Part shown: one piece after another, positions 22,221 to 33,900 of the stretch | How the letters are laid out: every line of letters begins with the position of its first letter | Position numbering within the stretch: position 1 is the first letter of the stretch | Source of the DNA: Sweltsa coloradensis | Taxonomy: Eukaryota > Arthropoda > Insecta > Plecoptera > Chloroperlidae | Assembly: GCA_024449915.1 (NCBI GenBank) | Contig: JAMZAV010000780.1 | Span: 62,001-126,000 of the forward strand | Direction of reading: 5' to 3' | Length of the DNA: 64,000 nucleotides | Program-made: the position numbers and the translations under genes | Notes under the pieces: model-generated | Told to the model about the DNA's origin: nothing | Database searches by the model: none | Seen by the model: only the letters and a program-made list of their open reading frames with translations

Positions 22221-23008
22221 CAGGGGTCGATAACCTTTTTTTGTATTGGGAGCCAAATTTATAGAAAATTTGTATGTGATTGCTAGTTTGCACCATAAGT
22301 ATGATAGGCCTAATTGAAAAAAAGTTACATAGGCCTATAATATAACGTAGTTTTAATTTTATATTGTACAAATGGACGACATGTTTTATATTCATATTCA
22401 TATTCATTCATTTATTGTACATAGATCCCCAATAGAGTAACAGGTACATGGGATATTATACATAGTCACAGTAGTAGTATGAATTAATCTAAAAGAGTTC
22501 AACTATGTTTATGTTTAGTGAACCGTTCAAGCAATGTTAAAGCTATTGAATTTTTGATACAGTAATTTGAAAATATTGTCTATATGTGCAGTGTGGACAG
22601 TTTTAACTTAATGAATTATGCCTGATGATTGTTAAGTAAGTTCAATTAATGCTTTAAAATACATATGCACAAACAGGTAGAACCTGCATAGTTTGCGGCT
22701 TCTTCTGCAGTGGGGAGAATGTCACTCAATGTTACTTGTTTATTGGAAGAAAACTTCACATATAATATTACATACACATTTAGTGGAAACCCACTAGGCC
22801 TACATTCTACAATCAATAATACCAAATTTGTCAGTCCAATCACTATTAGGTAATGCAAACAAATTCTATTTGATATTTCGCATTTATTTGCGTCGCTTAT
22901 GTTGACAGCTGCAGGTTGACTTAGTTGACTTCGGATTTTATAGAATATTCTTAACAAAGCTATAGAGCCAGGCTAGACCCACTCAAGGGCCGCAGGTTTC
23001 CGACCCTG
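22221..23008. mobile_element. hAT-type MITE inside the snoRNA array
   Basis: The ends read CAGGGGTCGATAACCT and AGGTTTCCGACCCTG (inverted). Flanks GCCTAGTG and GCCTTTTG agree at 6 of 8 positions, a decayed 8-bp duplication. The CAGGGGTCGG-type terminus is typical of hAT MITEs. Non-coding. Confidence 0.7.
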
Positions 23009-23099
23009 GCCTTTTGTCAGAATGTCAGCCTACTGGTGCCAATTTCTGCAGAGATGTGGGCTAGATTAGCATAGGGTCTACCGTCTACTACAATATGAT

Positions 23100-23184
23100 T
23101 TGGTGTATGATGACTTCTGCTATGAAAATAGCATTGCCTGAACATCTGTGAAGGTTATTTTTCACCTCTAACGTACTGACACCA
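23100..23184 (+). ncRNA. Box C/D snoRNA, array copy 2
   Basis: C box ATGATGA (23107-23113), D' box CCTGA, D box CTGA (23176-23179), stem TTGGTG/CACCA. The D guide is the same 18S-complementary TTTCACCTCTAACG. Between C and D' is a perfect small hairpin, TGCTATGAAAATAGCA. Confidence 0.88.
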
Positions 23185-23275
23185 TCAAAATATAAGTAGG
23201 CCTAGTCCCTGCCTACTGGTGCAAATTTCTGCAGAGATGTAGGCTAGATTAGCATAGGGTCTACTACAATATGAT

Positions 23276-23360
23276 TTGGTGTATGATGACTTCTGCTATG
23301 AAAATAGCATTGCCTGAACGTCTGTGAAGGTTATTTTTCACCTCTAACGTACTGACACCA
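23276..23360 (+). ncRNA. Box C/D snoRNA, array copy 3
   Basis: C box 23283-23289, D box 23352-23355. Identical to copy 2 in boxes, stem, hairpin and D guide; it differs only at CCTGAACGT. Confidence 0.88.
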
Positions 23361-23456
23361 TCAAAATATAGGCTAAGTAGGCCTATTCCCTGCCTACTGG
23401 TGCCAATTTCTGCAGAGATGTAGGCTAGATTAGCATAGGATCTACAACAATATGAT

Positions 23457-23542
23457 TTGGTGTATGATGACTTCTGCTAAGAAAATAGCATTGCCTGAAC
23501 GTCTGTGAAGGTTATTTTTCACCTCTAACGTACTGACACCAA
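23457..23542 (+). ncRNA. Box C/D snoRNA, array copy 4
   Basis: C box 23464-23470, D box 23533-23536. One base of the inner hairpin has changed (TGCTAAGAAAATAGCA). The stem is TTGGTG/CACCAA and the D guide is unchanged. Confidence 0.87.
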
Positions 23543-23659
23543 TCAAAATATAAGTAGGCCTAGTCCCTGCCTACTGGTGCCAATTTCTGCAGAGATGTAG
23601 GTACTAGGCCTAGGTACAGGCTAGATTAGCATAGGGTCTACATTCTACAACAATATGAT

Positions 23660-23744
23660 TTGGTGTATGATGACTTCTGCTATGAAAATAGCATTGCTGA
23701 ACGTCTGTGAAGGTTATTTTTCACCTCTAACGTACTGACACCAA
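23660..23744 (+). ncRNA. Box C/D snoRNA, array copy 5
   Basis: C box 23667-23673, D box 23735-23738. One C is lost before the D' box (GCATTGCTGAAC), which leaves CTGA itself intact. Stem and D guide are unchanged. Confidence 0.87.
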
Positions 23745-23855
23745 TCAAAATATAAGTAGGCCTAGTCCCTGCCTACTGGTGCCAATTTCTGCAGAGATGT
23801 AGGTACTAGGTACAGGCTAGATTAGCATAGGGTCTACATTCTACAACAATATGAT

Positions 23856-23940
23856 TTGGTGTATGATGACTTCTGCTATGAAAATAGCATTGCCTGAACG
23901 TCTGTGAAGGTTATTTTTCACCTCTAACGTACTGACACCA
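23856..23940 (+). ncRNA. Box C/D snoRNA, array copy 6
   Basis: C box 23863-23869, D box 23932-23935, stem TTGGTG/CACCA, D guide unchanged. The next unit (from about 23966) breaks off before the snoRNA. Confidence 0.88.
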
Positions 23941-24015
23941 TCAAAATAATAGTAGGCCAAGTCCCAGCCTACTGGTGCCAATTTCTGCAGAGATGTAGGC
24001 TAGACTAGCATTAAA

Positions 24016-24468
24016 ATCAATTTGCTGCATTTGGGTAGGACTAGGAGGTAGCTGTGTCATTCCATGTCAAATGAACAAATGGGTGTGCGCCTTGATTTTG
24101 TATTTTCTTAATTTTAATTTTACATGGTGATTACCACCAATGAGCTAAGCTCAGAACACACTTTCTTTTTTTTGTGGGCAATTTGGGGCCATTTTGACTT
24201 TAATTTTGGAAAACTCAAAAAAGTTATTTCCGGTAGGCTATATATACAAGAAAATAAAAATATGGATAAAATTATTTTTGTCATTCCTTAAATCCTTACA
24301 CGAATCAAAAATAGATTTTGTTCGACGGTTTGGCCTTAAAAAAATAACCGTTAAAAAAAAACGCACAATTGACCCTTTGGGCATCCCTGTACTCCGCACC
24401 CACCACTGGCCAACTGTCCACCAACAAGTGGATTTCTACTCTAAAATAAGTTAACCACCCTAACATAA
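24016..24468. other. Intron 2 spacer, no feature recognised
   Basis: AT-rich sequence with poly-A-like runs. The ORF at 24194-24454 is low complexity and lysine-rich, with no recognisable domain. No TIR pair or RNA gene was seen. Confidence 0.4.
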
Positions 24469-24470
24469 TA

Positions 24471-25523
24471 CAGTAAGATCCCTCTTATCCGATCTCCTCT
24501 TATCCGATATTCCGTGTTAACCGAGCCGCCCCCCCAAAAAAAAAAAAAAAAAAAAAAAATTAAAGTTTTAAATACGTAAAAAAAAAAAAAAAAAAATTAC
24601 AGACGCCGCGCCCCACTTTTTTAAATGTACTCGCATACATTTGTAGGCATGCCTTACGAGTAGGGATGACATCGGGTACCCGGTTCCAGAAATTACCCGG
24701 AGCCGATTTTAAGATCCGGGTATATTTCGCGGCCGTTTATAGACTAATTCACCAGTTTAAATTACGCGCTACGTGGTTGCGGTCTTTCCCGCGGAGCGTG
24801 CCCGCTGCCTAAAGAGTAATTGGAGTTGACGACAGAGCGCGTTGTAAGCTATCACGTGCTTCCGTCCGTCTCGGCGAGTCGCGCCCATGCCACGAGTGAG
24901 TGCAAGAGAGAAAGATGCGGCAATAAATCTTGGACACCGCCGTCTGCGCAGTACGAGATGCGCGTACGATCCAACCAACTCACACTCACAGCTGACTGAC
25001 AAAGATGGTTGGGTGTAGAAGTAGAATTCGCAATGCAATCATCTTTCAACCGATTCACGAAATTCGTTATCACGACGCATAGGATTGTTATTCCTGGGCT
25101 TATGTTCTTTCTTTCCCAGGCTTATCTTGCGACGAGAGCTTCAGCGCGGGATATAGTAGTGAGAGGTTTTCCCACATGAGAAAGAGAGCTAGGCCTAGGC
25201 CTAGCCTAGGCCTATGTTTGCATTGTAGGCCTAGCCTAGGCCTACTGCGTCGAGTTTAGGCCTAGACATACGTTTTTATTACGACATGTAGGCCTAATTG
25301 TGTACGTGTGTTTGTGAGCTTGATTTACAAGCTATTAATTCATTTAGTATACCCTGTATGAAGTGTAGCGTGTGTATTTTATGTTCCTTTATCCATTACA
25401 TGTGTGGCTAGGCCTATGCTAGGCCTACGAGAGCAAATAAACAAATGAAACGCGCCATCCGAGTTTTTCGCAAATCCGAGGTGCCCCCGGTCTCATCCAA
25501 CTCGGATAAGAGGGATCTTACTG
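24471..25523. mobile_element. TA-flanked pogo/Tigger-like element
   Basis: The TIRs CAGTAAGATCCCTCTTATCC and the inverted GGATAAGAGGGATCTTACTG are each followed by TA (24469-24470, 25524-25525). A TA target and a CAGT-start fit the pogo branch of Tc1/mariner. A partial hAT end (TAGGGATGACATCGGGTACC) lies inside at 24663. No transposase ORF is intact. Confidence 0.8.
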
Positions 25524-26893
25524 TATATGGATCTCATACCTGCCAAGTTTTACGAATTATTCGTAAAATTTACGAAAAACGGTAGTCATTTACGATTTTA
25601 CGATTGCCCTGTCAATTTTACGAATTTTTATTATTTTCAAAAGTTTTCAATTATTTTTATTTTTTTTAAAAAATTTTTTTTTACAAAAAGTTGTTATTTT
25701 ATATTTAAAACTGGCGCGCCGTGAGATTTCACGTTTCTTGCCTTCCTTGGTATGTGCAACCCCCTCCCCCTCGCAGCCCGCCCGCCCGAACATGCCGAGA
25801 AAATAAAGAATGATTAGGTAAAGTGTCCCCAAAACTCACTAAAACGCACCAAATTGCACCAAGATTGAAAAAAATATATGGGGGGCAAGCCCCCCGGACC
25901 CCCCACTTTGCTGGGGGACTCTCCCCCCGGTTGCCCGCGCCACCTCGTTTGCCCCTTATAAGTCTGTTTGGGGACTTTTACGAATTTGGGAATTCAAAAC
26001 TTGGGTCATTCCAAATCAAATCAACTGAAAAAAGTGCAAAATAATCTTGAGTCTCTTCAAATTGAATAAAATTTGGTACACACACTAAGAAATAAAAATA
26101 AATGTTTACGTGTTTTTTTTTTTTTTTTTGACTTCCCGTTTTCGATTTACGGGACCTCGAAATATCGGCTTTTTGACGTTTTGGCCAGCGCGCTCCAGTG
26201 CTCAACAATACACAACTTTGGCCCTAATTGACCTAGGGGGCTAAATTTGGGTTTGTTTTAAAGCTGTGATCAAGGGCTTTCTAAATATATATCACAGCAT
26301 GCATTTTTAATGAAGGTGTAACTGAAAGCTCAACAATAATCTGGTTTGAGCTCACCCCCCGTCCAAAAGGATCTCTTTTTTTTCTTAATTAAAAAAAAAT
26401 GGAATTGGACACATGTTCTTGACAGACCCTGAAAATTTGAACATGGGCCGAGAGATAGTTCCAGAGATATGAATTAAAGTATAGTCAGAAGTGTTGTTGC
26501 ATGCTTATTTCTTTTTGCTAACTTGCTTCCTTTCACAAAATAGAATTCAATAGTAGGCCTATATCATTATATTTTAATCATTATGTTGTATTTCAATAGA
26601 CCTATACCAGACCTTATAATTACACAACACAAAATGTACACAACAATGTGGTTGATTTTAGTAAAAAAGCCCCATAACCAACGCCAAGGTATCAACCATA
26701 TATGGGGGCTTTTATATTAACGTGGAAAGGCTAAACCACCAGATTGAAAATTAATACCGGTACATCAGATTAGAAAACCGACTAAATGTAAAACAGGTTA
26801 CTATCTACATGCAACACAGTAGACATGTTATTGGTGCTGATTCTTCCACGATTCAAGTTTCTGTGTTGCATTTTCACTTTCATTACCAGTTAA

Positions 26894-27850
26894 TTGAGCG
26901 AGCGAAGCGAGCGTCTCCACTTGACTCTTATGGCTCGAATGTCTGTTTTTTTTTTTTTTTTTTTTTTTTTTCTGTTACTGCTTCGATACAGGTCGCACCG
27001 TTTCTCTGATCGACCTGAAATTTTGCACACATGTAGGCCTACATACCACCTAGGCGGGTTGCTGTATAGTTTTGTGGCAAAATCGTTCAAAAAGTTAAAA
27101 AGTTACATTAAAGTTAATCGAAAGTTTTTTTTCAAACTAAACGGCGACAAAATCTGAGGTGGCCAAATCATTTAGAATGTCCGTCCAATCACGAATATGT
27201 TATTTTTATTTTGATCCGATAAGAAGTGTAGTCGGAAATTACATTATAACAAAGTCCCGTTACCATGGCAACGGAAAGTCGCTCAGCTTTTTTGGCTCAT
27301 GATAGCGGTCGAACGGAGGCTCGGATCGAGTTGAAATTTTGACCATCCGCAAGTTTCGTTCCCGATTGAATGCCATTAGTTTTGTGGCAAAATCGTTCAA
27401 AAAGTTATAAAGTTACATTAAAGTTAATCTTAAGTTTTTTTTTTAAAACTAAACGGCGACAAAATCTGAGGTAGCCAAATCATTTAGAATGTCCGTCCGG
27501 TCACGAATATGTTAATTTTATTTTGATCCGATAAGTAGTGTAGATAGAAATTACATTTTAACAAAAGTAACGTTACCATGGCAACGAAAAGTCGCACAAG
27601 AATTCTGGTCACTATGTACTGCCACCTAGAAGTAATCAAGAGTTAAAATAGTTTTCCCAAAGAAATGATGTCAAGGTCCTCTAGATGGCGGTGGATTTTA
27701 TCCATTCTCTCCTATTTTACAAATTTTCAGGTAAATCAGTCAAGACCTTAAAGACTTATTGGTATGTAACATTATGGGAATGTCGTACTCGGGTCGTGTT
27801 GCACGTACTGGTGCTCGCTCAACAACGCGTCCAACTGAGCGTTTTCCTAG
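26894..27850 (+). mobile_element. Helentron-like element with variant ends
   Basis: It begins TTGAGCGAGCGAAGCGAGCG and ends CTCGCTCAACAACGCGTCC then AACTGAGCGTTTTCCTAG. It has the same asymmetric TIR and AACGC/GCGTT hairpin plan as the HINEs but a different interior, with a direct repeat around GTTTTGTGGCAAAATCGTTC (27073, 27380). AGTTAAT flanks both ends, an apparent 7-bp duplication. The opposite palindrome arm gives the empty site. Confidence 0.65.
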
Positions 27851-28323
27851 TAGTTAATACGTATGTTCGACCAGTAGGAGTACGCGGATCAATAGTTGTG
27901 AGGATGTTTGATATAGCTGTTTCATAGATGTCTGGTAGTACAGGGTAAGTAAACGATGGATTTGGTCCGCAAGGGTGCAGGAAACTTATCTTGACTAGGT
28001 TTTCATCAGCATTTTTCGAAAGAACACAGGCTGGCCACCATGCATTTTCATAAACACATGTCACGAAACCGTTGATCTCAGAAAAGCTAAGTTTATCTTC
28101 TTCAAAAAACAAAGTTTCCTTTTTTGAATTCTGGCGCAAAGGAGTATACTTTTATAGCTACGATTGATTTGGACACAGGGATGAATGAATGGAGCCGTTG
28201 AGTGCCTGGGATGGGTCGTGCTTTAGAAAAGCGTAGACTTAGCAACTTTTCCTCAGCTTCATGCTCTTCGTTAGTGCTGAACTCAAAGTGAATTTGCTGC
28301 AATATTCTGGCATGCCCAGTCAA
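27850..28323 (-). pseudogene. Remnant of a transposase-associated protein C-terminus
   Basis: Two overlapping minus-strand frames read in order HARILQQIHFEF, FSKARPIPGTQRLHSFIPVS, then INGFVTCVYENAWWPACVLS, VKISFLHPCGPNPSFTYP, DIYETAISNILTTIDPRTP and TGRTYVLT. The second half looks like a small tudor/BAH-type domain (Val/Trp-rich strands, FLHPxGP). A frameshift near 28110 separates the halves. The layout recalls the C-terminus of the gene at 17629-19680. The function of the family is unknown to me. Confidence 0.5.
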
Positions 28324-28340
28324 ATAACTGTCGCGGAGTC

Positions 28341-28568
28341 ATGATCTGTTTCGTGACATGTGTTTATGAAATTGCATGGTGGCCAGCCTGTGTTCTTTCG
28401 AAAAATGCTGATGAAAACCTAGTCAAGATAAGTTTCCTGCACCCTTGCGGACCAAATCCACCGTTTACCTACCCTGTACTACCAGACATCTATGAAACAG
28501 ATATATCAAACATCCTCACAATTGATCTGCGTACTCCTACAGGTCGAACATACGTACGTATTAACTGA
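28341..28568 (+). pseudogene. Inverted duplicate of the same domain
   Basis: It reads CFVTCVYEIAWWPACVLSKN, VKISFLHPCGPNPPFTYP and TPTGRTYV. It is the palindrome partner of 27850-28070, with few amino-acid differences. It has no upstream half, so the fold-back duplicated only the domain end. Confidence 0.5.
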
Positions 28569-28665
28569 TAATGAAAGTGAAAATGCAACACAGAAACTTG
28601 AATCGTGGAAGAATCAGCACCAATAACATGTCTACTGTGTTCCATGTAGATAGTAACCTGTTATA

Positions 28666-29996
28666 GGTGCCTTACGCTATCTATGGACTTGCTTACTAGG
28701 GGAAACTGCACTCAGGTATACCCCCACCATTGGACCTCGACCGGACGGACAAAGGGAGGGCAAGCGATCGAGATGAATAGAAAATTGAGAGGGTGGCTAG
28801 AATACAAAATTCACCTGTCATTGTTCAATATCACTAGTGCCTAAAATATAAAATAGAGGTTAATTGTTACTTTTACCTACGAAATCGAACTCAATTTGGC
28901 AAATACGACTCAAATTGTCTTTTTAATTTTAATTTTGAACCAAAATGAAGCTATTTTCCGTACTTATGAACTACTTATAACTACATATGAATATAGAGTA
29001 CAAGCTGCGTGACGTCCAGGAGAGAACCAAACAAGCACAATAACCGTTGCACCCTTAGTATACCCAGTAATCGATGTGTAATAAAAATGGCAACAATCAA
29101 AATAATAAGCCTACAATAAATAATATTCAAATTTTACTTCACTGTAGTTCATTGTTGTGTCTGCATTTATGTAATTAGATTTATTTAGTTATCCTCCTTC
29201 GTAAATCGGTTTTTAACTGAATCAAATAGAAGTTAAATAAGCTTAGGTAAATGAATATGATAACACAGGTTGAGAGTGCGTGTTAAAACTATTATTTAAC
29301 AACAATATTTCTGAGAAGCTAATAGTAATTATTTATATTTATATATTTCCTTCTTCTAACCCACACTTAACCTGCATTGGACCTGAAAAGCAGGAAGGGT
29401 TCTACGTTGTAGAACACAAAAATGTCGAATCTTGACACCAATTGGATTACCAATACTCTTCATCTGCTTTGATATTTTACTCATTTTATCGGAATAGCTA
29501 AATAAAGTTTATCTACACATATTTACATGGTAAGCGGGTTATCAACCCCTAGTTACGGCTATGTTTATCTTACTTTTCTTTCCCAAATTAAATTATAAAT
29601 CGATGCTAACGTATGGCAATATTTTGCACCCTCACAAGAACAGATCTCTGCAATCCGTTTTATTGATTGTAGGCCATTTTAATTACACATCGATTGCCGG
29701 GTACTAAAGCCAAATTTAGGTTAAAAATTTAAATTAAAAAGACAATTTGATCGTATTGACCAATTTGTGTACAATTACATAGGTAAAAGTGGCATTAATC
29801 TCATATTATTTTATTTTAGGAACTAGCGATGATAAACAATGACAAGTGAATTATGTATTGAAGCCACCTTCTCAAATTCTCTATTCATCTCGATCGCTTG
29901 CCCTCCCTTTTGTCCGCCCGGTCGAGGTCCGATGGTGGGGGTATACCTGAGTGTAGTTTCCCCTACTAAGCAAGTCCAAAGATAGCGTACCGCCAC
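28666..29996. mobile_element. Long-TIR element nested in the fold-back
   Basis: Arms of about 135 bp are inverted copies (TACGCTATCTATGGACTTGC against GCAAGTCCAAAGATAGCGTA; GGTATACCCCCACCAT against ATGGTGGGGGTATACC). TATA flanks both sides (28662-28665, 29997-30000), so the target is TA or TATA. The interior is AT-rich and non-coding, and includes an uninterrupted copy (29140-29230) of the sequence that carries the insertion at 57658-58367. Confidence 0.7.
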
Positions 29997-30935
29997 TATA
30001 CATTTAGTCGGTTTTCTAATCTGATGTAGTACCGGTACCTATTAATTTTCAATCTGGTGGTTTAGCCTTTCCACGTTAATATAAAAGCCCCCATATATGG
30101 TTGACACCTTGGCGTTGGTTATGGGGCTTTTTTACTAAAATCAACCACATTGTTGTGTACATTTTGTGTTGTGTAATTATAAGGTAGGTCTATTGAAATA
30201 CAAAATAATGATTAAAATATAATGATAGGCCTACCATTGAATTCTATTTTGTGAAAGGAAGCAAGTTAGCAAAAAGAAATCAGCATGCAACAACACTTCT
30301 GACTATACTTTAATTCATATCTCTGGAACTATCTCTCGGCCCATGTTAAAATTTTCAGGGTCTGTCAAGAACTTGTGTCCAATTCCATTTTTTTTTAAAT
30401 TAAGAAAAAAAGAGATCCTTTTGGACGGGGGGTGAGCTCAAACCAGATTATTGTTGAGCTTTCAGTTACACCTTCATGAAAATGCATGTTGTGATGTATA
30501 TTTAGAAAGCCCTTGATCACAGCTTTAAAACAAACCCAAATTTAGCCTTCTAGGTCAATTAGGGCCAAAGTTATGTATTGTTGAGCACTGTAGCGCGCTG
30601 GCCAAAACGTCAAAATGTCGATATTTCGAGGTCGGTCTCGTAAATCGAAAACGGGAAGTCAAAAAAAAAAAAAAACGGCAACCTTATTTTTTATTTTTTA
30701 TTGTGTGTGCTAAATTTTAGGCAAATCGGAAATAGTGAAGAAAATAGTTAAGTTGATTTGATATGGAATGACCCACTTGGCAGGTATAGGATCTCCATTT
30801 CTCCGCAGGGAGGGGGGGGGTTCTCACTAATGGTTGGTCCCGGTCTATAGATAAAGTAGGTCACTACAAGCATATTACCAACAAAAATAGCCTAAATCGC
30901 GCTATCATTGCAAATAGTCTCATTGATTGCATCTA

Positions 30936-33900
30936 TAGCCCAGGAGTGGAAGAAAATTTTGTATGGTGTACCCGGACAAAATTCCGAACAAGCTGAAAAT
31001 TTGCACACATGTTCAGTTGATCATTCTAAACAATAGTTGAAAAGTCCCCTAAGCTCCGCCGCGTGCGTCTTGAGATATAGTGACAAAAGGGCGTTAGTGC
31101 CAAAAATTTGTTATTTTCAATTTCAACCATTTTTTTGTACTTATATGTACAAATTATTAAATATTTTTACAAAAATAAAGTTTAAATCAGTCATAAGCTT
31201 CAACCCATGCTTGGAAAAAGGGCGTAAGTGCTAAAAATATGATATTTTCAATATTTTCAATACATTTTGACATAAGTATGTGCAACTGCAAATAATTATG
31301 TAATCATACGACGAAAACGTGAAATTGTTCCATTTCCTTCGACCAGTGTGTCTTTAAACATGGTGGCATAAGGGCATAAGTGACAAATATATGTTATTTT
31401 CAGTTTTTACAAACTTATTGACATTCATACATATGCAAATTATTTAGTATTCGTACGAGACAAAAGTAAACATCTTCCCCGAGCTTCGTTGCTGGCGTCT
31501 TGATAAATGGTGGCAAAAGGGCGTAATTGACATCATAATTAAGTTTTTAATATAAAAAGGGCTTTTGACATTCAACTACGTTGATTGTAACATATGAATA
31601 CCATACAATGGACACTCAATGTAAAATCCATGCATGCTGACTGACTTGCTATGGCCAGCTTGTATGTAAAGAACCATTACAAAATCGTTGAAGTAGCAGA
31701 TTGGACATACCCAAATTTATACTAGGAAAACGCTTAAGTCCCGCCGCGTTGTTGGATGAGCGTAATTAGTGCATTGAGCTGCCATGTGTTATGCGGATTT
31801 TCTGTTGTTCTGTGAAAAAATCATTACTTTGTTGAAGATTTTTTTTAATTAAATTAAATTAAATAACAAATTAGCTTAATTTTGTTAAATTAATCGTAAT
31901 TTTAAAAAAGGAAAAAATCGTAATATTGAAATTTTCATAAGAAATAATTATTCGATTGCGCACAAATTTTACACGAATATATTAATTCTTAAAATTAAGG
32001 TTCTGTGAAAAAATCATTATAATCGGATAAAGCATGTAGGTGTTATAAGCCGAAGAAATTTTTTAAAAATCGAAAAAAATCGTAAAATTGCGATTTTCAT
32101 GAGAAATAATTTTTCGATTGCGCTCAAAAACGTGGCAGTTCTTAGTTCAGAGATTTCGAAGGCCTCCATAAAATTTCATCGCAATCGGAGTATCGGTTTA
32201 GCCGGAATCGTGTTAACAGACAGACAAAAATACAGAAAGAAAGAAAAAAAAAAAAAAAAAAAAAACATTCCGGATTTTTTTCTCCAGTGAAGTGAAATGG
32301 AATCTTCGCTTCGCTCGCTACGCTCGCTACGCTCATCCAAAAATATTTACCCCCGCATTCTCAAACGGCATGCATAGACATAGTTTGGCGAAGATCTGGT
32401 GTGTTTTGAGCGGGAAAGTTTTGACATATCCAATCCAAAGCTTGGAAAACTCAACTCATGTTAAAAATAATAAAACGTATTTTGAAAGGGATTCGAGCAG
32501 GAGATGTGGACAACCTAGCTTGGGCTTGGCTGTCTGTAGTGTCACATCACTACAGATCCACTTCAGATCATGAGCTGTGATTCTTGATGTAATATAGTGG
32601 CAAAATGGCGTAAGTGACAAAACTATATAATTCAGTCATATGATTCAAAATATTTGCGTGTACGTTCGCCAGATTATCAGCCGGCAATATATTGAAGACT
32701 TGAAGGTCATCATGCTCAAGATAAATCCCAAACTTGGCACTTAACTGACATTAATTTGGTGTCCAGTTACCCTGGTCGTACTTAAAAAGTAATACTATAA
32801 AACCGATAGTGAAGCGTAAAGATAGAGTGCATGTCCCTTTTTTCATTGACAAAAAGCAAAACTGATGCGCATCACTCACATTGAAGTTTACCCGCAACAT
32901 CAACACTATTTAATAGCATTATTTGGATAATGGTGATCTGAAGGACGCTTTTGGCACAAAGACGACTTTCTCTGTTCGACGAAGTCTTCTTTTGAGTTAA
33001 CTACAACAAAATCACATATTATTGTCACAGAGTTGGGCTCAATCTCCCATATACATTAAACTACCATGCCGACACATATATTTTTTCCTGTATAGTGGGC
33101 AAACTTTGCATGAAGTGTAGTGATGCGGCCACCTCGTCCTGTTTCCATACAAAGAAGTCTATACTAAATACATGTTTCATGTTGTGATTGTGAATAAATG
33201 CGGCTGGATACAGGAGACCATCTTGTACCAAGCTGGTGGGAATTACTAAGCTGCAGTTACCAAAAGTAAATTAGTAAATGAAATGTATGCAGAAGTTTTA
33301 AGATATAAGTTGCCTTATGTTTTTCTACCGTTTTATCACAATAAATTTTGCTGTGGTACATTCCGTTTACTTCATTGAGCAGTAGTGCTTCATTTGCAAC
33401 TGTTCGTACTTTGAGTTCTAGATTAGATATGCTGCCAGTCCACCAGCACATTTAATAGATCTATCCATCCATCCCCTCTTGGCTTGATGGCAAACATGGG
33501 GACGTATAATAGTTTGTAGCGTTCAAAGCCAGCCGGGCACACATGCAATTCAGTCCGCTATGTAAGCGTTCTTTTCCCACTTGGAGATTTAAAACATCAA
33601 ATCGGTATTGAAATATGTTTATTCTTTGCTCATGCTCTATCTATTGTGATGTGATACTAAAGTCAAGCCCAAGATAGGTTGTCCACAGCTCGAGCTCGAA
33701 TCCATTTAAAAATCCGTCTATGCAAGCCACTTGAGAATGCTGGGGAATATTATTTTAAAGGTTTGGTTATGTCCAATCAGCTACTTACAACGATTTTGTA
33801 ATGGTTTTTTACATACAAGCTGGCCATAGCAAGTCAGTCAGCATGCATGGATTTTACATTGAGTGTCCATTGTATGGTATTCATATGTTACAATAAACGT

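Larger units (their letters stand above)
22030..24015 (+). repeat. Tandem array of snoRNA-bearing units
   Basis: Units of about 180-200 bp start with a CCTACTGGTGCC-like motif near 22035, 23026, 23213, 23392, 23571, 23769 and 23966. Each has CTGCAGAGATGTAGGCTAG, ATTAGCATAGGGTCTAC and, except in the last partial unit, a box C/D snoRNA. A hAT element (22221-23008) separates unit 1 from unit 2. The array is in RPS8 intron 2, 0.6-2.6 kb after exon 2. Confidence 0.9.
25536..30787. mobile_element. 5.25-kb fold-back element with TIR ATACCTGCCAAGT
   Basis: The ends ATACCTGCCAAGT / ACTTGGCAGGTAT lie between near-identical 8-mers TGGATCTC (25528-25535) and AGGATCTC (30788-30795). The arms are inverted copies of each other for most of their length (left about 25990-26893 and 27851-28110, right about 28340-28660 and 29997-30780), with the centre near 28230. 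They are interrupted by a Helentron-like element (left) and a long-TIR element (right). Coding remnants occur in both arms near the centre. Confidence 0.7.

Noticed and set aside
22030..24015. CRISPR-like or satellite array
   Set aside because: The units are 180-200 bp with degenerate spacing and contain snoRNA boxes. The host is an animal.
24663..25100. Complete hAT element nested in the pogo-like element
   Set aside because: Only the left end (TAGGGATGACATCGGG) is visible; no right end or 8-bp duplication was found.
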